Shown here: in pieces, positions 7,325 through 14,800 of the stretch
Layout of the letters: every line of letters begins with the position of its first letter
How positions within the stretch are numbered: the first letter of the stretch is position 1
Source of the DNA: Planctomycetaceae bacterium
GTDB lineage: Bacteria; Planctomycetota; Planctomycetia; Pirellulales; Pirellulaceae
DNA length: 20,001 nt
Direction of reading: 5' to 3'
Assembly (NCBI GenBank): GCA_002702965.1
Contig: PADE01000054.1
Coordinates: 16,590 to 36,590, forward strand
Position numbers and translations under genes: made by a program
The notes under the pieces: generated by a model
What the model was told of the DNA's origin: nothing
The model's database searches: none
The model's input: only the letters and a program-made list of their open reading frames with translations

Positions 7325-7513
7325 CCGAGGCGGCATGGAACGGATTTACAGGTTGTGTAGCTCTGCGTGATCGAATGTCTGTCATGGGGCCGGCGGGTAG
7401 CCGCGGCACCGGTGGCTCGATTCGCGTCTCCCGCGATCAGAGAGCGGTCCGCGTCGGCCACTTCCTGGGCACCTATTTTCTCCTCCCGAACCTCGGAGCA
7501 ACCGTATCCGCTG

Positions 7514-8266
7514 ATGGCCGATAGCGAGTCACACGACGAGCCCGCTCTGGATCATTCGATCGAGGAGTTGGCGCGGGATGCGTTTGCCCAATCGGACAGT
7601 ACGCCCGATGTTTCGTTGCACGAACTGAGCCAAGCCTATTCGCAGTTGTTGGGCGGTCCGAAGACAGCGCCCGAGGAGCCGGTCACGCGGGACGGTGAAG
7701 GCGACGTTGGCGAGGATTCCGGCGATACGTCGCGAGTGGGCGATGTCTCCCCACACAGTATTTTGGAAGCGCTGCTGTTTGTCGGACATCCCGAAAATGC
7801 GCCGCTGACCAGTCAACAGACGGCGGACTTAATGCGCGGTGTCGATGCCGGCGAGATTCCCGGACTTATCGAGGAACTCAACGCAGTGTACGCCCAGGAG
7901 GGATGCCCCTATTTGATCGTGTCGGTTGACTCCGGTTATCGCCTTGAGCTGCGTGAGGAGTTTGGCAGGTTGCGCGACAAGTTTTACGGTCGCGTGCGCG
8001 AGGCGAGGTTGTCGCAGGCTGCCATGGAAGTCCTGGCAATCGTGGCCTACAACCAGCCGCAAACACGCGAGTCGGTCGATCGAGTACGCGGTCGATCATC
8101 GACTGGCCTGCTCCGACAGCTTGTGCGGCGGAGCCTATTGCGAATGGATCGATCGAGCGAGTCACCCCGCATTCCGCACTACTGTACCACCGACCGATTT
8201 CTCCAGGTCTTCGGATTGTCAGATCTCGGTGACTTGCCGCAGAGCGAAGACCTGGACGGTACTTGA
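7514..8266 (+). CDS. scpB: Segregation and condensation protein B
   Basis: 250 residues from the ATG at 7514. ScpB is the winged-helix (kite) subunit that, with ScpA, binds SMC in bacterial condensin and helps chromosome segregation in the cytoplasm. The family core starts at about 82 (SILEALLFVG) and runs through LSQAAMEVLAIVAYNQP (166-182), the VRGRSS turn, the YCTTDRFLQVFGL segment (223-235) and LPQSEDL near the end. The first 80 or so residues are an acidic, low-complexity extension absent from the usual 180-200-residue ScpB. The frame is open back to a GTG at 7367, but those 49 codons look non-coding and add nothing recognisable. No strong ribosome binding site precedes 7514. scpA is not in the window. 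Confidence 0.9.
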   Translation: MADSESHDEPALDHSIEELARDAFAQSDSTPDVSLHELSQAYSQLLGGPKTAPEEPVTRDGEGDVGEDSGDTSRVGDVSPHSILEALLFVGHPENAPLTSQQTADLMRGVDAGEIPGLIEELNAVYAQEGCPYLIVSVDSGYRLELREEFGRLRDKFYGRVREARLSQAAMEVLAIVAYNQPQTRESVDRVRGRSSTGLLRQLVRRSLLRMDRSSESPRIPHYCTTDRFLQVFGLSDLGDLPQSEDLDGT

Positions 8267-8318
8267 ATCGGTGCCGTGAGAGCTGCCGCTCCGATGACCG
8301 TTACAAGTATCGCACCGG

Positions 8319-8338
8319 GGGCGACGTAAACGTCGTCC
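8319..8338 (+). terminator. Hairpin downstream of scpB, possible terminator
   Basis: GGGCGACG (8319-8326) pairs with CGTCGTCC (8331-8338) around a TAAA loop: 8 bp including one G-T pair. It lies about 50 bases after the scpB stop. There is no T-run, so the role is inferred from position and stability only. Confidence 0.35.
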
Positions 8339-8545
8339 GCGAGCGTGCGGTTTCCTGGAAATCGATGACCCGAGAATGGATTTTCAGCGACCGATTGAGT
8401 CGTTCTGCAGAGGACACCGTGGTGATGGATTACACGAGCCGACAGCTCCCAGAAAGCCGATCCCCAACCCAAATGCCAGCGCTGTGACGCGTCGGGAAGC
8501 GACTGGTGCATCGAGAACAACCTGGGCCGCGCGTTCCCGGGACCC

Positions 8546-8567
8546 GCACCACCGCAGGGGGTGGCGC
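8546..8567 (-). terminator. Hairpin downstream of lptD, possible terminator
   Basis: GCACCACC (8546-8553) pairs with GGTGGCGC (8560-8567), 7 of 8 positions matching, around a 6-base loop. On the minus strand it lies about 50 bases after the lptD stop. No T-run is present on either side, so the call is weak. Confidence 0.25.
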
Positions 8568-8617
8568 ATTTCTCTCAGCGATGCTGAACAGGGGTTCGTT
8601 CGCTTGGACCGACTGAC

Positions 8618-11600
8618 CTACTCCAGTCCGTAAGCTCCTGCAGGGGGTATTTGCAACCCGGCGATACGACCGAGGCGGCTGGTCGGGAGAAAACGGGGCT
8701 CGACGGAAAACACCGCGCCGACATTGCCACGACTCACGTCAGCGCTGAATCCGGCTTTGACCAAGAACGACTCGCCGATTCTCGTAAATGCAATCGTCTG
8801 CCCGATGTTTCCAGTCGGTCCCAGGTCGACAGCGCCTCCCGCGGAGAGAATCCACTTTTTGCTCATCCGATAAGTGGTCGAACCGACCAGCACCGTGCTG
8901 CTAAAGGGCCCCTCGATCGAACGAAGGCCGAGAAACAGATTGCCCCGGCCCGGCCGGCTGATCACTCCGCCCGCGGTGAACTTGCGTAGGCCGCCACCAA
9001 ACAAGTCGACGTAGCCATCGGACAAGAGCGTGGTACGATCACCCAGATGCCAGCGGAAATCATAGTTCGCCAAACCGATTTCCTGACCAAAATTGTCTCG
9101 GTCGGGTTTGGGGAAGAAGATCAACCCGGTATCCATCGAAATCCAATCGACGATCCGCTGTTTGCCAGCAAATCCACGACGGGTTTGCCAACGCTGACGA
9201 ACGCTCGTCTGAAACACGACCAAATCATCTGCGATTTCTGTGGGGCCGGTGACCGACCGCTGCATGCCGGATCGCAGAGCGGTAAACCGAGAGTCGAATC
9301 GTGGCGGCAGAAGTCCACCGTAGTTGTCCGCGATGAACATACGTTGGAACATCTCGTTGGCGTCGTCATCGAGCGGATCGTAGAGGGGAAACCGCGACAT
9401 GTCCTCGCTGACGTCCGCCCAGTAGAATTCCGAGTCGAAGGAGACTTTGTGAATCAGTCCCTGCAGGTTGAACAGCGGGTGTTGAATCGTCGGGTTGGCT
9501 TTCCACATCGGCAGACTCGTGCGCAGGCCAGCCTGGCCGAATAGACGGGTGGTGTCGACTCCGTCACGATCCTCTTGCCAGTGAGCAACTTCACCACCCA
9601 CGAAGGGTATCAGTTTGACGTGTCCCCACTGGAACGGAAAATCCAGCTCCTGCCGGCTGGCCGCGCGGAGGCCGGTTCGTTCAGCGAATCCGTTTCCGGT
9701 CTGAATCGCGGTTTCCCAAGGCAGAAAGGCCTGTGTTGGCTGATCCGGACTGTTTGGTAGGTGGGCGGTGTTGATCCGAAAGTAGCCGACATGTGAATGT
9801 TCGTACCAGGTCGCTCGGTCGAACAAGACAGAGCGCCCCATCCAGAAATGATCCCCGCGCGGCAGGGCTTCGGTCTGTGTAAAGAAATCATTCAGACGGA
9901 CATCTGCGGCCACAGTCCAAGCGCTATTTTCAACGGTCTGCCGCAATTCCAGTCCTGTGGTGAGATCCTTTTCCTGATCCCACTGAGGTTCGAAGTACTG
10001 TTCCAGGAAATTGCGGTCGCTCACCAGCCCGACTTCCGCGGTCCATTGAAGTCCGTTCGGCAACTGCTGCCGGTGTTGCCATACGATGCGACCACGGTAA
10101 TCGCTTTCCGGTTGAACCGCGCGGCGGTCTGCCCCCAAGTTGTCCTGGCCGTTGTCGTTGAGGCCCCAAGCGTCGAGGATCCCCTGATAAGGTCCGGGTA
10201 TTCCCCACAGATCCTCTCTTTCGTACGAGAATTGGGTGCCGTAACCAAAGCCGCGTTCACTCAAATAATCGGCCGAGAGATTCCATTGGGTACCTTCGAG
10301 GGGTTCGTTGACGCCCAGCATTTGATACGCGTCCAATTGGACCTGGGCTTGCGTTCCGAACACGTTGTCATTCGTCAGTTTCAGGTTTTCGACATAGAAA
10401 CTGGGTTTGGTCAGGTCGGTCGACAACAGGGGCCAGTACAGGATTGGAACACCGCTCAGGTAGACGAAATTATTGAAACTGCGCGTACGCAGTTCGTGCT
10501 GGACGCGTGTTTCACCGGTGAGCGGATCGGTTTCGGGCTCTCCACTAACTGGATCGACCACCGCCGTGGGAAGATCTTCAAACGTCACCTGGTCGGATTG
10601 CAGCCAATAGCTGGGGACTCCCATGCGACTGGAAGTGATCGCCGCTCCGTAGGCCTGGAAGTGGTTGCGGTCAACCATTTGCAGCACTTCGCTCTTCAGA
10701 CGCAACAGACCTTCGTACTCGGGTACCGGTGTGAGGATTTCCGCTTCTAGCACGACGCCATGTTCGCGGCTGACATCGTAGTACATCCGCTTGGCGTAGA
10801 TCACGCGATCGCCCTGGCGGAACACGATGTTGCCTTCTAGATAGAGTTCCAGCGGCAAACGCCGCTCTCGCCGTGCTGCACCTCCCTGAAACAGAGCGCC
10901 CGCTTGCGGGGTCCAGGCCACCATGTTGTCGGTTTCGATCACCACCCGCCCCAGCCGTGCCAAACCGGGGTCGCGGATTCCGGCAGTCGATGCGTCGAGG
11001 CCGTCGACGACCATCTGAATGCCGCCCGTTACGTACGCGATGGAATCCCCTTGGTCGGCAACACCAGCCGTGGAGACATTGAAGCCGGCGCTACTCCGTG
11101 GGTTGATGCGGATCTGCAGTTCCTCGGTAGCGGATGTCTCGGGGGCGGCCGGCATCTCGATCGCCTGAACCGGTTGGACATCCGGGCTGTCGACCGGAAT
11201 CACACCGGCGCGTTGTACCGGAAAATCCGGATTGCCGGCAGCCGGTTCAGGACCGACGTGTGAGAGGGTGGTTTCGAAGGTCGCGGGGCGGACCGCTCCG
11301 ACGCTGGGTGACACGGTTTGCGTACGATTCTGTCCGGGCGATGCCAAGTTGGCTCGGATTTGGATTGTATGCGTCGACTCCAGCCGTCCCATCCAAGTCG
11401 CACCGGTGATCCGACCGACCATTCCACCTGCAGTCTCCGCCCGTTCGGATCGCACGTCGACACCGTTGCGACCCCCTTCCAGATAGACCAGGACACGCGT
11501 TACTCGCCGGCCGTTTTCCTGGACATCTTCGACCCACAGAACGGCCTCGCTGCCGCGGGCGCTGAACGTGTCGTGACGGATCAGGCAGTCGCCACTGAGT

Positions 11601-12064
11601 TGCCAGACGTTGTACGAGCCTTGCCGCCAGCGACGGGCGGTCTGGGCGCGGACGGTGATGGGTTGTTGGGGTGAGCCACCAGGTAGTTCAATCCCGGTGA
11701 TGGCGACCAGTTCACGCGACCTGCCTCCAAACGCTGCGCTGAGCAGCATCGCGAGCGCCGATACCAGGAGGCGGCGAGAAAGTCTGTGCGGGGTGATTCG
11801 CAGACCGTGGAGCGTCGCCGCGGGCCAGCACTGCGGCGCAATAGCGCGTGTACCGCGGCTGGGTAGCGCGGCGGTATGCGGCACGTTTGATGGGGGCAGA
11901 AAGCGCGCTTTCAGCGGATCGGCATCCCAGCCTGAAAGGAGTCGTTGCGGGCTTGTGACAGAGAAGTCAACGCTGACGACCGGTGCACCTTTCACCGTCT
12001 CGGCATCGCCGGAGACGGTCCTGCGCACCGTAAATCTCGCACAGCGAATCCCCTCCGACGACAC
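8618..12064 (-). CDS. lptD: LptD-like outer-membrane LPS-assembly protein with two OstA-like N-terminal segments
   Basis: 1148 residues from a GTG at 12064. LptD is the outer-membrane beta-barrel that, with LptE, places lipopolysaccharide on the cell surface. A hydrophobic segment, RRLLVSALAMLLSAAFGG (97-114), looks like a signal peptide but lies unusually far in, so the true start may be downstream; GTG codons 13 and 24 and a CTG at 88 are options, and no Shine-Dalgarno helps choose. Two OstA/LptA-like segments follow, about 121-240 (SGDCLIRHDTFSARGSEAV) and 340-500 (LYLEGNIVFRQGDRVIYAK). The barrel opens near 530 with NNFVYLSGVPILYWPLLSTD, and many alternating aromatic/polar strands run to the last residues. 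E. coli LptD has 784 residues, so this is large. A promoter lies just upstream. lptE and lptA are not in view. Confidence 0.8.
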   Translation of the reverse strand: MSSEGIRCARFTVRRTVSGDAETVKGAPVVSVDFSVTSPQRLLSGWDADPLKARFLPPSNVPHTAALPSRGTRAIAPQCWPAATLHGLRITPHRLSRRLLVSALAMLLSAAFGGRSRELVAITGIELPGGSPQQPITVRAQTARRWRQGSYNVWQLSGDCLIRHDTFSARGSEAVLWVEDVQENGRRVTRVLVYLEGGRNGVDVRSERAETAGGMVGRITGATWMGRLESTHTIQIRANLASPGQNRTQTVSPSVGAVRPATFETTLSHVGPEPAAGNPDFPVQRAGVIPVDSPDVQPVQAIEMPAAPETSATEELQIRINPRSSAGFNVSTAGVADQGDSIAYVTGGIQMVVDGLDASTAGIRDPGLARLGRVVIETDNMVAWTPQAGALFQGGAARRERRLPLELYLEGNIVFRQGDRVIYAKRMYYDVSREHGVVLEAEILTPVPEYEGLLRLKSEVLQMVDRNHFQAYGAAITSSRMGVPSYWLQSDQVTFEDLPTAVVDPVSGEPETDPLTGETRVQHELRTRSFNNFVYLSGVPILYWPLLSTDLTKPSFYVENLKLTNDNVFGTQAQVQLDAYQMLGVNEPLEGTQWNLSADYLSERGFGYGTQFSYEREDLWGIPGPYQGILDAWGLNDNGQDNLGADRRAVQPESDYRGRIVWQHRQQLPNGLQWTAEVGLVSDRNFLEQYFEPQWDQEKDLTTGLELRQTVENSAWTVAADVRLNDFFTQTEALPRGDHFWMGRSVLFDRATWYEHSHVGYFRINTAHLPNSPDQPTQAFLPWETAIQTGNGFAERTGLRAASRQELDFPFQWGHVKLIPFVGGEVAHWQEDRDGVDTTRLFGQAGLRTSLPMWKANPTIQHPLFNLQGLIHKVSFDSEFYWADVSEDMSRFPLYDPLDDDANEMFQRMFIADNYGGLLPPRFDSRFTALRSGMQRSVTGPTEIADDLVVFQTSVRQRWQTRRGFAGKQRIVDWISMDTGLIFFPKPDRDNFGQEIGLANYDFRWHLGDRTTLLSDGYVDLFGGGLRKFTAGGVISRPGRGNLFLGLRSIEGPFSSTVLVGSTTYRMSKKWILSAGGAVDLGPTGNIGQTIAFTRIGESFLVKAGFSADVSRGNVGAVFSVEPRFLPTSRLGRIAGLQIPPAGAYGLE

Positions 12065-12090
12065 CAGGTGCAGCGCCGACGAGGCGGCGG

Positions 12091-12119
12091 ATTATAGGTG
12101 GCCAAGGGATGGGGAACAA
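12091..12119 (-). promoter_or_regulatory. Sigma-70-like promoter of lptD
   Basis: On the minus strand TTGTTC (12119-12114) is followed after exactly 17 bases by a perfect TATAAT (12096-12091). Transcription would begin near 12084, about 20 bases before the GTG at 12064. This lies in the gap between the upstream glycosyltransferase gene and lptD, so lptD is probably its own transcription unit. It also argues against any lptD start upstream of 12064. Confidence 0.55.
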
Positions 12120-12150
12120 GGCAAATCACGAATCTGGGAAGTGTTTGCAA

Positions 12151-13470
12151 CTACTTTCCAGCGAAGACTTTGCATTCATTCATTAGAAGCCGATCAGCGG
12201 TTGCTCCCAGGGCCGCCAGAAGGCACAGAAAGGGCGTTACCGGAGCCCGCATACGGAGGTTGCTCCAGTACAGGGCATGGACTGCGGTCAGCGCAGCGAT
12301 GGCCAGGACACCCCAGATCCAGGGGGATCGCCAGAACACGCTCCTCAGCTTCCAGATTCCCCCAGCGGCGAAACCGAACAGGACTGTGTACCAGACGCCA
12401 ATTCCGTGGCGTAGCCACCGCTGGCGGCGCGACTCCTCAGCGGCGGTTTGATGTGGTGCCAAACGCCAGAAGCGGCCGATCCGCACCAGACAGGACCAGG
12501 CAAAGACCCGTGGAGCAGCGCGAATCGTCGACAGCGCGGATTGATAGTGCCGACGATCCCGATCCAGTTCGGTGCCGGGAGCGTCTAACCCGGTCGGATG
12601 TCCTGGTTGGTCGATGGTCTCCGGCAACCTGCTAGCGTCCCAGACCTCGCCCCAGGGGGCCACTTGAAGGTGTCGGTAGAAGCTCGTGTTGTTAGCCAGG
12701 TGAAGCGTGTAACCACCATGTGTGGTTGTCACGATCGGCCGTTTGAATTGTAACGCGTTGCGGATCACCCACGGCGCTAGAACGAGCGCTCCACACAGCC
12801 CAAATGCTGCGATTGTCGTGCATTTCTGGCGGCGTGGGATTGGCAGGATCCAGAGGGCCGCGGCGCTGAACATGAACCAGACGAGCAGCGCGGGTCGACA
12901 GAGCGCTGACAGGGCCAGCAGTGCTCCCGCGGCGGCCGCTGATTGCCAGGTGTGGGTCTGCGATACACGGGTGAGCGCGACCAGTCCGATTGTGACCAGG
13001 CAGGTAGCCAGTGTTTCGCTCATTAGCAAGCTCGACTGGTACAGCAGCAGCGGATCGCAGAGAACCAATACCGCCGCCAGGAGAGCACCGCGCGACAGGC
13101 CCCACCGGCGTCCCAGAAACCAGGTTAAGCCAACGGTGGTGATCCCCATCAACAGGTGCAGGAATCCTACGGTCCGATTGCTGACGGTTTTTCCGAGCGA
13201 ACATCCGGCCAGCACCAGCGGGTACAACGGCGGTCGATACGCGGTCGGATGCGCGATTTCATCTGGTGGCGCGGTACTGTAGACTCCCCGCTCTGCGAGA
13301 TTGTTCGCAATCAGCCGATAACTGTCTGGGTCACGGTCGAGTTCCTGCGCCAATGCCCAGCCGACGGCACCGCGCAGCGCGACCGCCAGCAGCATCAATG
13401 CCAACAGGGTGCCGAGCCATTCTCGTTGGTTTGGAAGCGACGTCCCGGGTCGCAAGTGCGCAGCAGACAT
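12151..13470 (-). CDS. GT-C family membrane glycosyltransferase (PMT/ArnT-like, GT39-type)
   Basis: 439 residues from the ATG at 13470. Many hydrophobic segments fill the protein (first at about 18-40). After the first, an acidic extracytoplasmic loop reads DPDSYRLIANNLAERGVYS (47-65), then YRPPLYPLVLA (78-88). This layout is typical of dolichyl-phosphate-mannose / ArnT-type GT-C enzymes, which move a sugar from a lipid-phosphate donor onto protein or lipid on the outer face of the inner membrane. The donor and acceptor are unknown. The short C-terminus (LLMNECKVFAGK) ends 86 bases before the lptD GTG. No clear Shine-Dalgarno precedes the ATG. The neighbourhood of lptD and a second GT-C protein hints at envelope glycan or LPS modification; that is inference. 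Confidence 0.72.
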   Translation of the reverse strand: MSAAHLRPGTSLPNQREWLGTLLALMLLAVALRGAVGWALAQELDRDPDSYRLIANNLAERGVYSTAPPDEIAHPTAYRPPLYPLVLAGCSLGKTVSNRTVGFLHLLMGITTVGLTWFLGRRWGLSRGALLAAVLVLCDPLLLYQSSLLMSETLATCLVTIGLVALTRVSQTHTWQSAAAAGALLALSALCRPALLVWFMFSAAALWILPIPRRQKCTTIAAFGLCGALVLAPWVIRNALQFKRPIVTTTHGGYTLHLANNTSFYRHLQVAPWGEVWDASRLPETIDQPGHPTGLDAPGTELDRDRRHYQSALSTIRAAPRVFAWSCLVRIGRFWRLAPHQTAAEESRRQRWLRHGIGVWYTVLFGFAAGGIWKLRSVFWRSPWIWGVLAIAALTAVHALYWSNLRMRAPVTPFLCLLAALGATADRLLMNECKVFAGK

Positions 13471-13620
13471 GAAGAACCGTTCGCGAGAGCTGCCGATCGA
13501 GTCAAGCGGTGGCCAAAATCTATGACAAACGACTCAGCGGCCCCTCACCATAATCGAAAGCGGGGCATTCCAGAAAGCGACTCCGAACGGATCACGCGGC
13601 ATCTAGTCGGAGCAGACCTC

Positions 13621-13636
13621 GCGGCAGTACTGCCGC
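13621..13636. repeat. Perfect 16-base palindrome between the M20 deacetylase and GT-C genes
   Basis: GCGGCAGTACTGCCGC is exactly self-complementary. It lies about 37 bases past the stop of the deacetylase gene and about 150 bases before the next gene's ATG. It could be an operator for a dimeric repressor or the stem of a terminator, though no T-run follows. Confidence 0.6.
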
Positions 13637-13672
13637 ACAGCTCGTTGCGACGCCTGTGATTGATGCCACCCG

Positions 13673-14800
13673 TCAGCAGCACCAGTGCCGAATAAGCTTC
13701 TCGTACAAGCGGGTACCTTGCTCCAGCTGATCGAGCTCGACCCATTCGTCCGAGGTATGGGCTTGGGCGATGTCTCCGGGCCCCAAAACCACCAGGTATT
13801 TCATTTTTGCAAACATGCAGCCGTCGGTTCCGTAGGAGACCGTTTGCGATTGTTGGCCCCCGGTGAGCTGGAGCATCTCTTGGACGTAGGGTGATTGGGG
13901 GTCAATATAAAGTGGCGGCGCGACCCGCGGGACTTCAAATTCGAGGCCGTGCCGCTCGGCGCACTGCCGCGCCCGCTCGACGAGTTCATCGGGATCGATA
14001 CCGGGCATCGGGCGAAAATAGACCGTACAGACACTCTGCGGCGGGGTGATATTGATCGCCGCGGTATGATCGTTGATCCCGATGTTCCAGCTAACCGTTG
14101 GGGGGTCGAATTCGGTGTTCTGCCACCGGGCCTCATTTTCGGTTTCCTCAAACAGTTCCTTGATTTCGGACAGGTAGGGGATCATCGCCAGATTCGCGTT
14201 CAGGCCTTCACGGGTACTGGAGTGCGCCGCCCGGCCGCGCGAGGTAGCGACGACTCCGTAGGTCCCTTTGTGACCGTGGACGACATTGAGTCGCGTCGGC
14301 TCGCCGATGATCCCGCGTGACTCACCCGCCACCATCTCCCCGTAAATTTTGCTCCTGGTGGCGACTTCGCGCGCGCCGCCGTAGCCGACTTCTTCATCCG
14401 CGGTGCAGGTAATGTAGACCGGTCGAGAGAGTTCTGTCTCGGAAAGCTGTGACGCTGCCGCTAACATGCAGGCGACGGAACCCTTCATATCGCAACTCCC
14501 CCGTCCGTATAATCGATCTCCCTCGACGCGGGGCTGAAAAGGACCGTGCTCGCTGCGCGACCAGTCGTCGGCGGGCACGACGTCCAAATGGCCGAAGTAG
14601 GCGACGCCGCCGCTTCCCGGACCTTTTTTGCCGACGACACAGGCTTTCGGCACACCGGCAGGATCGTTGTAGTCGACACGTTCAGTGGTAAATCCCGCCT
14701 CGCGCAGCCGCTGCTCGGCGTGTTCGGTAACCGCGACATTGGAGAGGCAACTCGTCGAGTCAAAACCGACGAGTTCCTGAGTCAATTGCAACGCGTCCAT
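13673..14800 (-). CDS. argE: M20-family deacetylase, probably acetylornithine deacetylase (ArgE)
   Basis: 375 residues from the ATG at 14800. The M20 metal site is complete: HLDVVP (His71, Asp73), GSCDMKG (Asp104), DEEVG (Glu136 catalytic, Glu137), GEPT (Glu167) and AQAHTSDE (His348). The dimerisation (lid) domain lies between, about 170-285, with AAHSS and GLNANLA. The pattern fits ArgE, which hydrolyses N-acetylornithine to ornithine in arginine synthesis, better than carboxypeptidase relatives; DapE-like desuccinylase remains possible. The frame is open 145 codons further upstream, but that stretch lies inside the neighbouring glycosyltransferase gene. AAAGGA 7 bases before 14800 fixes the start. 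The upstream gene overlaps by 19 bases, implying co-transcription and probably coupling. Confidence 0.85.
   Translation of the reverse strand: MDALQLTQELVGFDSTSCLSNVAVTEHAEQRLREAGFTTERVDYNDPAGVPKACVVGKKGPGSGGVAYFGHLDVVPADDWSRSEHGPFQPRVEGDRLYGRGSCDMKGSVACMLAAASQLSETELSRPVYITCTADEEVGYGGAREVATRSKIYGEMVAGESRGIIGEPTRLNVVHGHKGTYGVVATSRGRAAHSSTREGLNANLAMIPYLSEIKELFEETENEARWQNTEFDPPTVSWNIGINDHTAAINITPPQSVCTVYFRPMPGIDPDELVERARQCAERHGLEFEVPRVAPPLYIDPQSPYVQEMLQLTGGQQSQTVSYGTDGCMFAKMKYLVVLGPGDIAQAHTSDEWVELDQLEQGTRLYEKLIRHWCC

Larger units (their letters stand above)
8267..8617. other. Convergent intergenic region between scpB and lptD
   Basis: A 351-base gap between two genes that point at each other, so it should hold terminators for both. 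Two GC-rich hairpins are visible (8319-8338 and 8546-8567), neither with a strong T-run. Short open frames here resemble nothing known. No repeat, tRNA or other gene was recognised. Confidence 0.55.

Noticed and set aside
1973..8160. Frequent CGATCG/TCGATCGA palindromes through the plus-strand genes
   Set aside because: They occur inside coding sequence as ordinary Ile/Asp/Arg/Ser codon combinations; likely a base-composition habit of the genome. A genome-wide oligomer count would be needed to claim more.
9797..10750. 317-codon open frame on the plus strand, antisense to lptD
   Set aside because: It lies wholly within the lptD coding sequence, its translation resembles no known protein, and long antisense frames arise easily in GC-rich genes. 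lptD has clear family motifs across this stretch.
11610..12635. 341-codon plus-strand frame across the lptD 5' end and the GT-C 3' end
   Set aside because: Spans two genes and their promoter on the opposite strand; arginine/serine/proline-rich translation with no domain.
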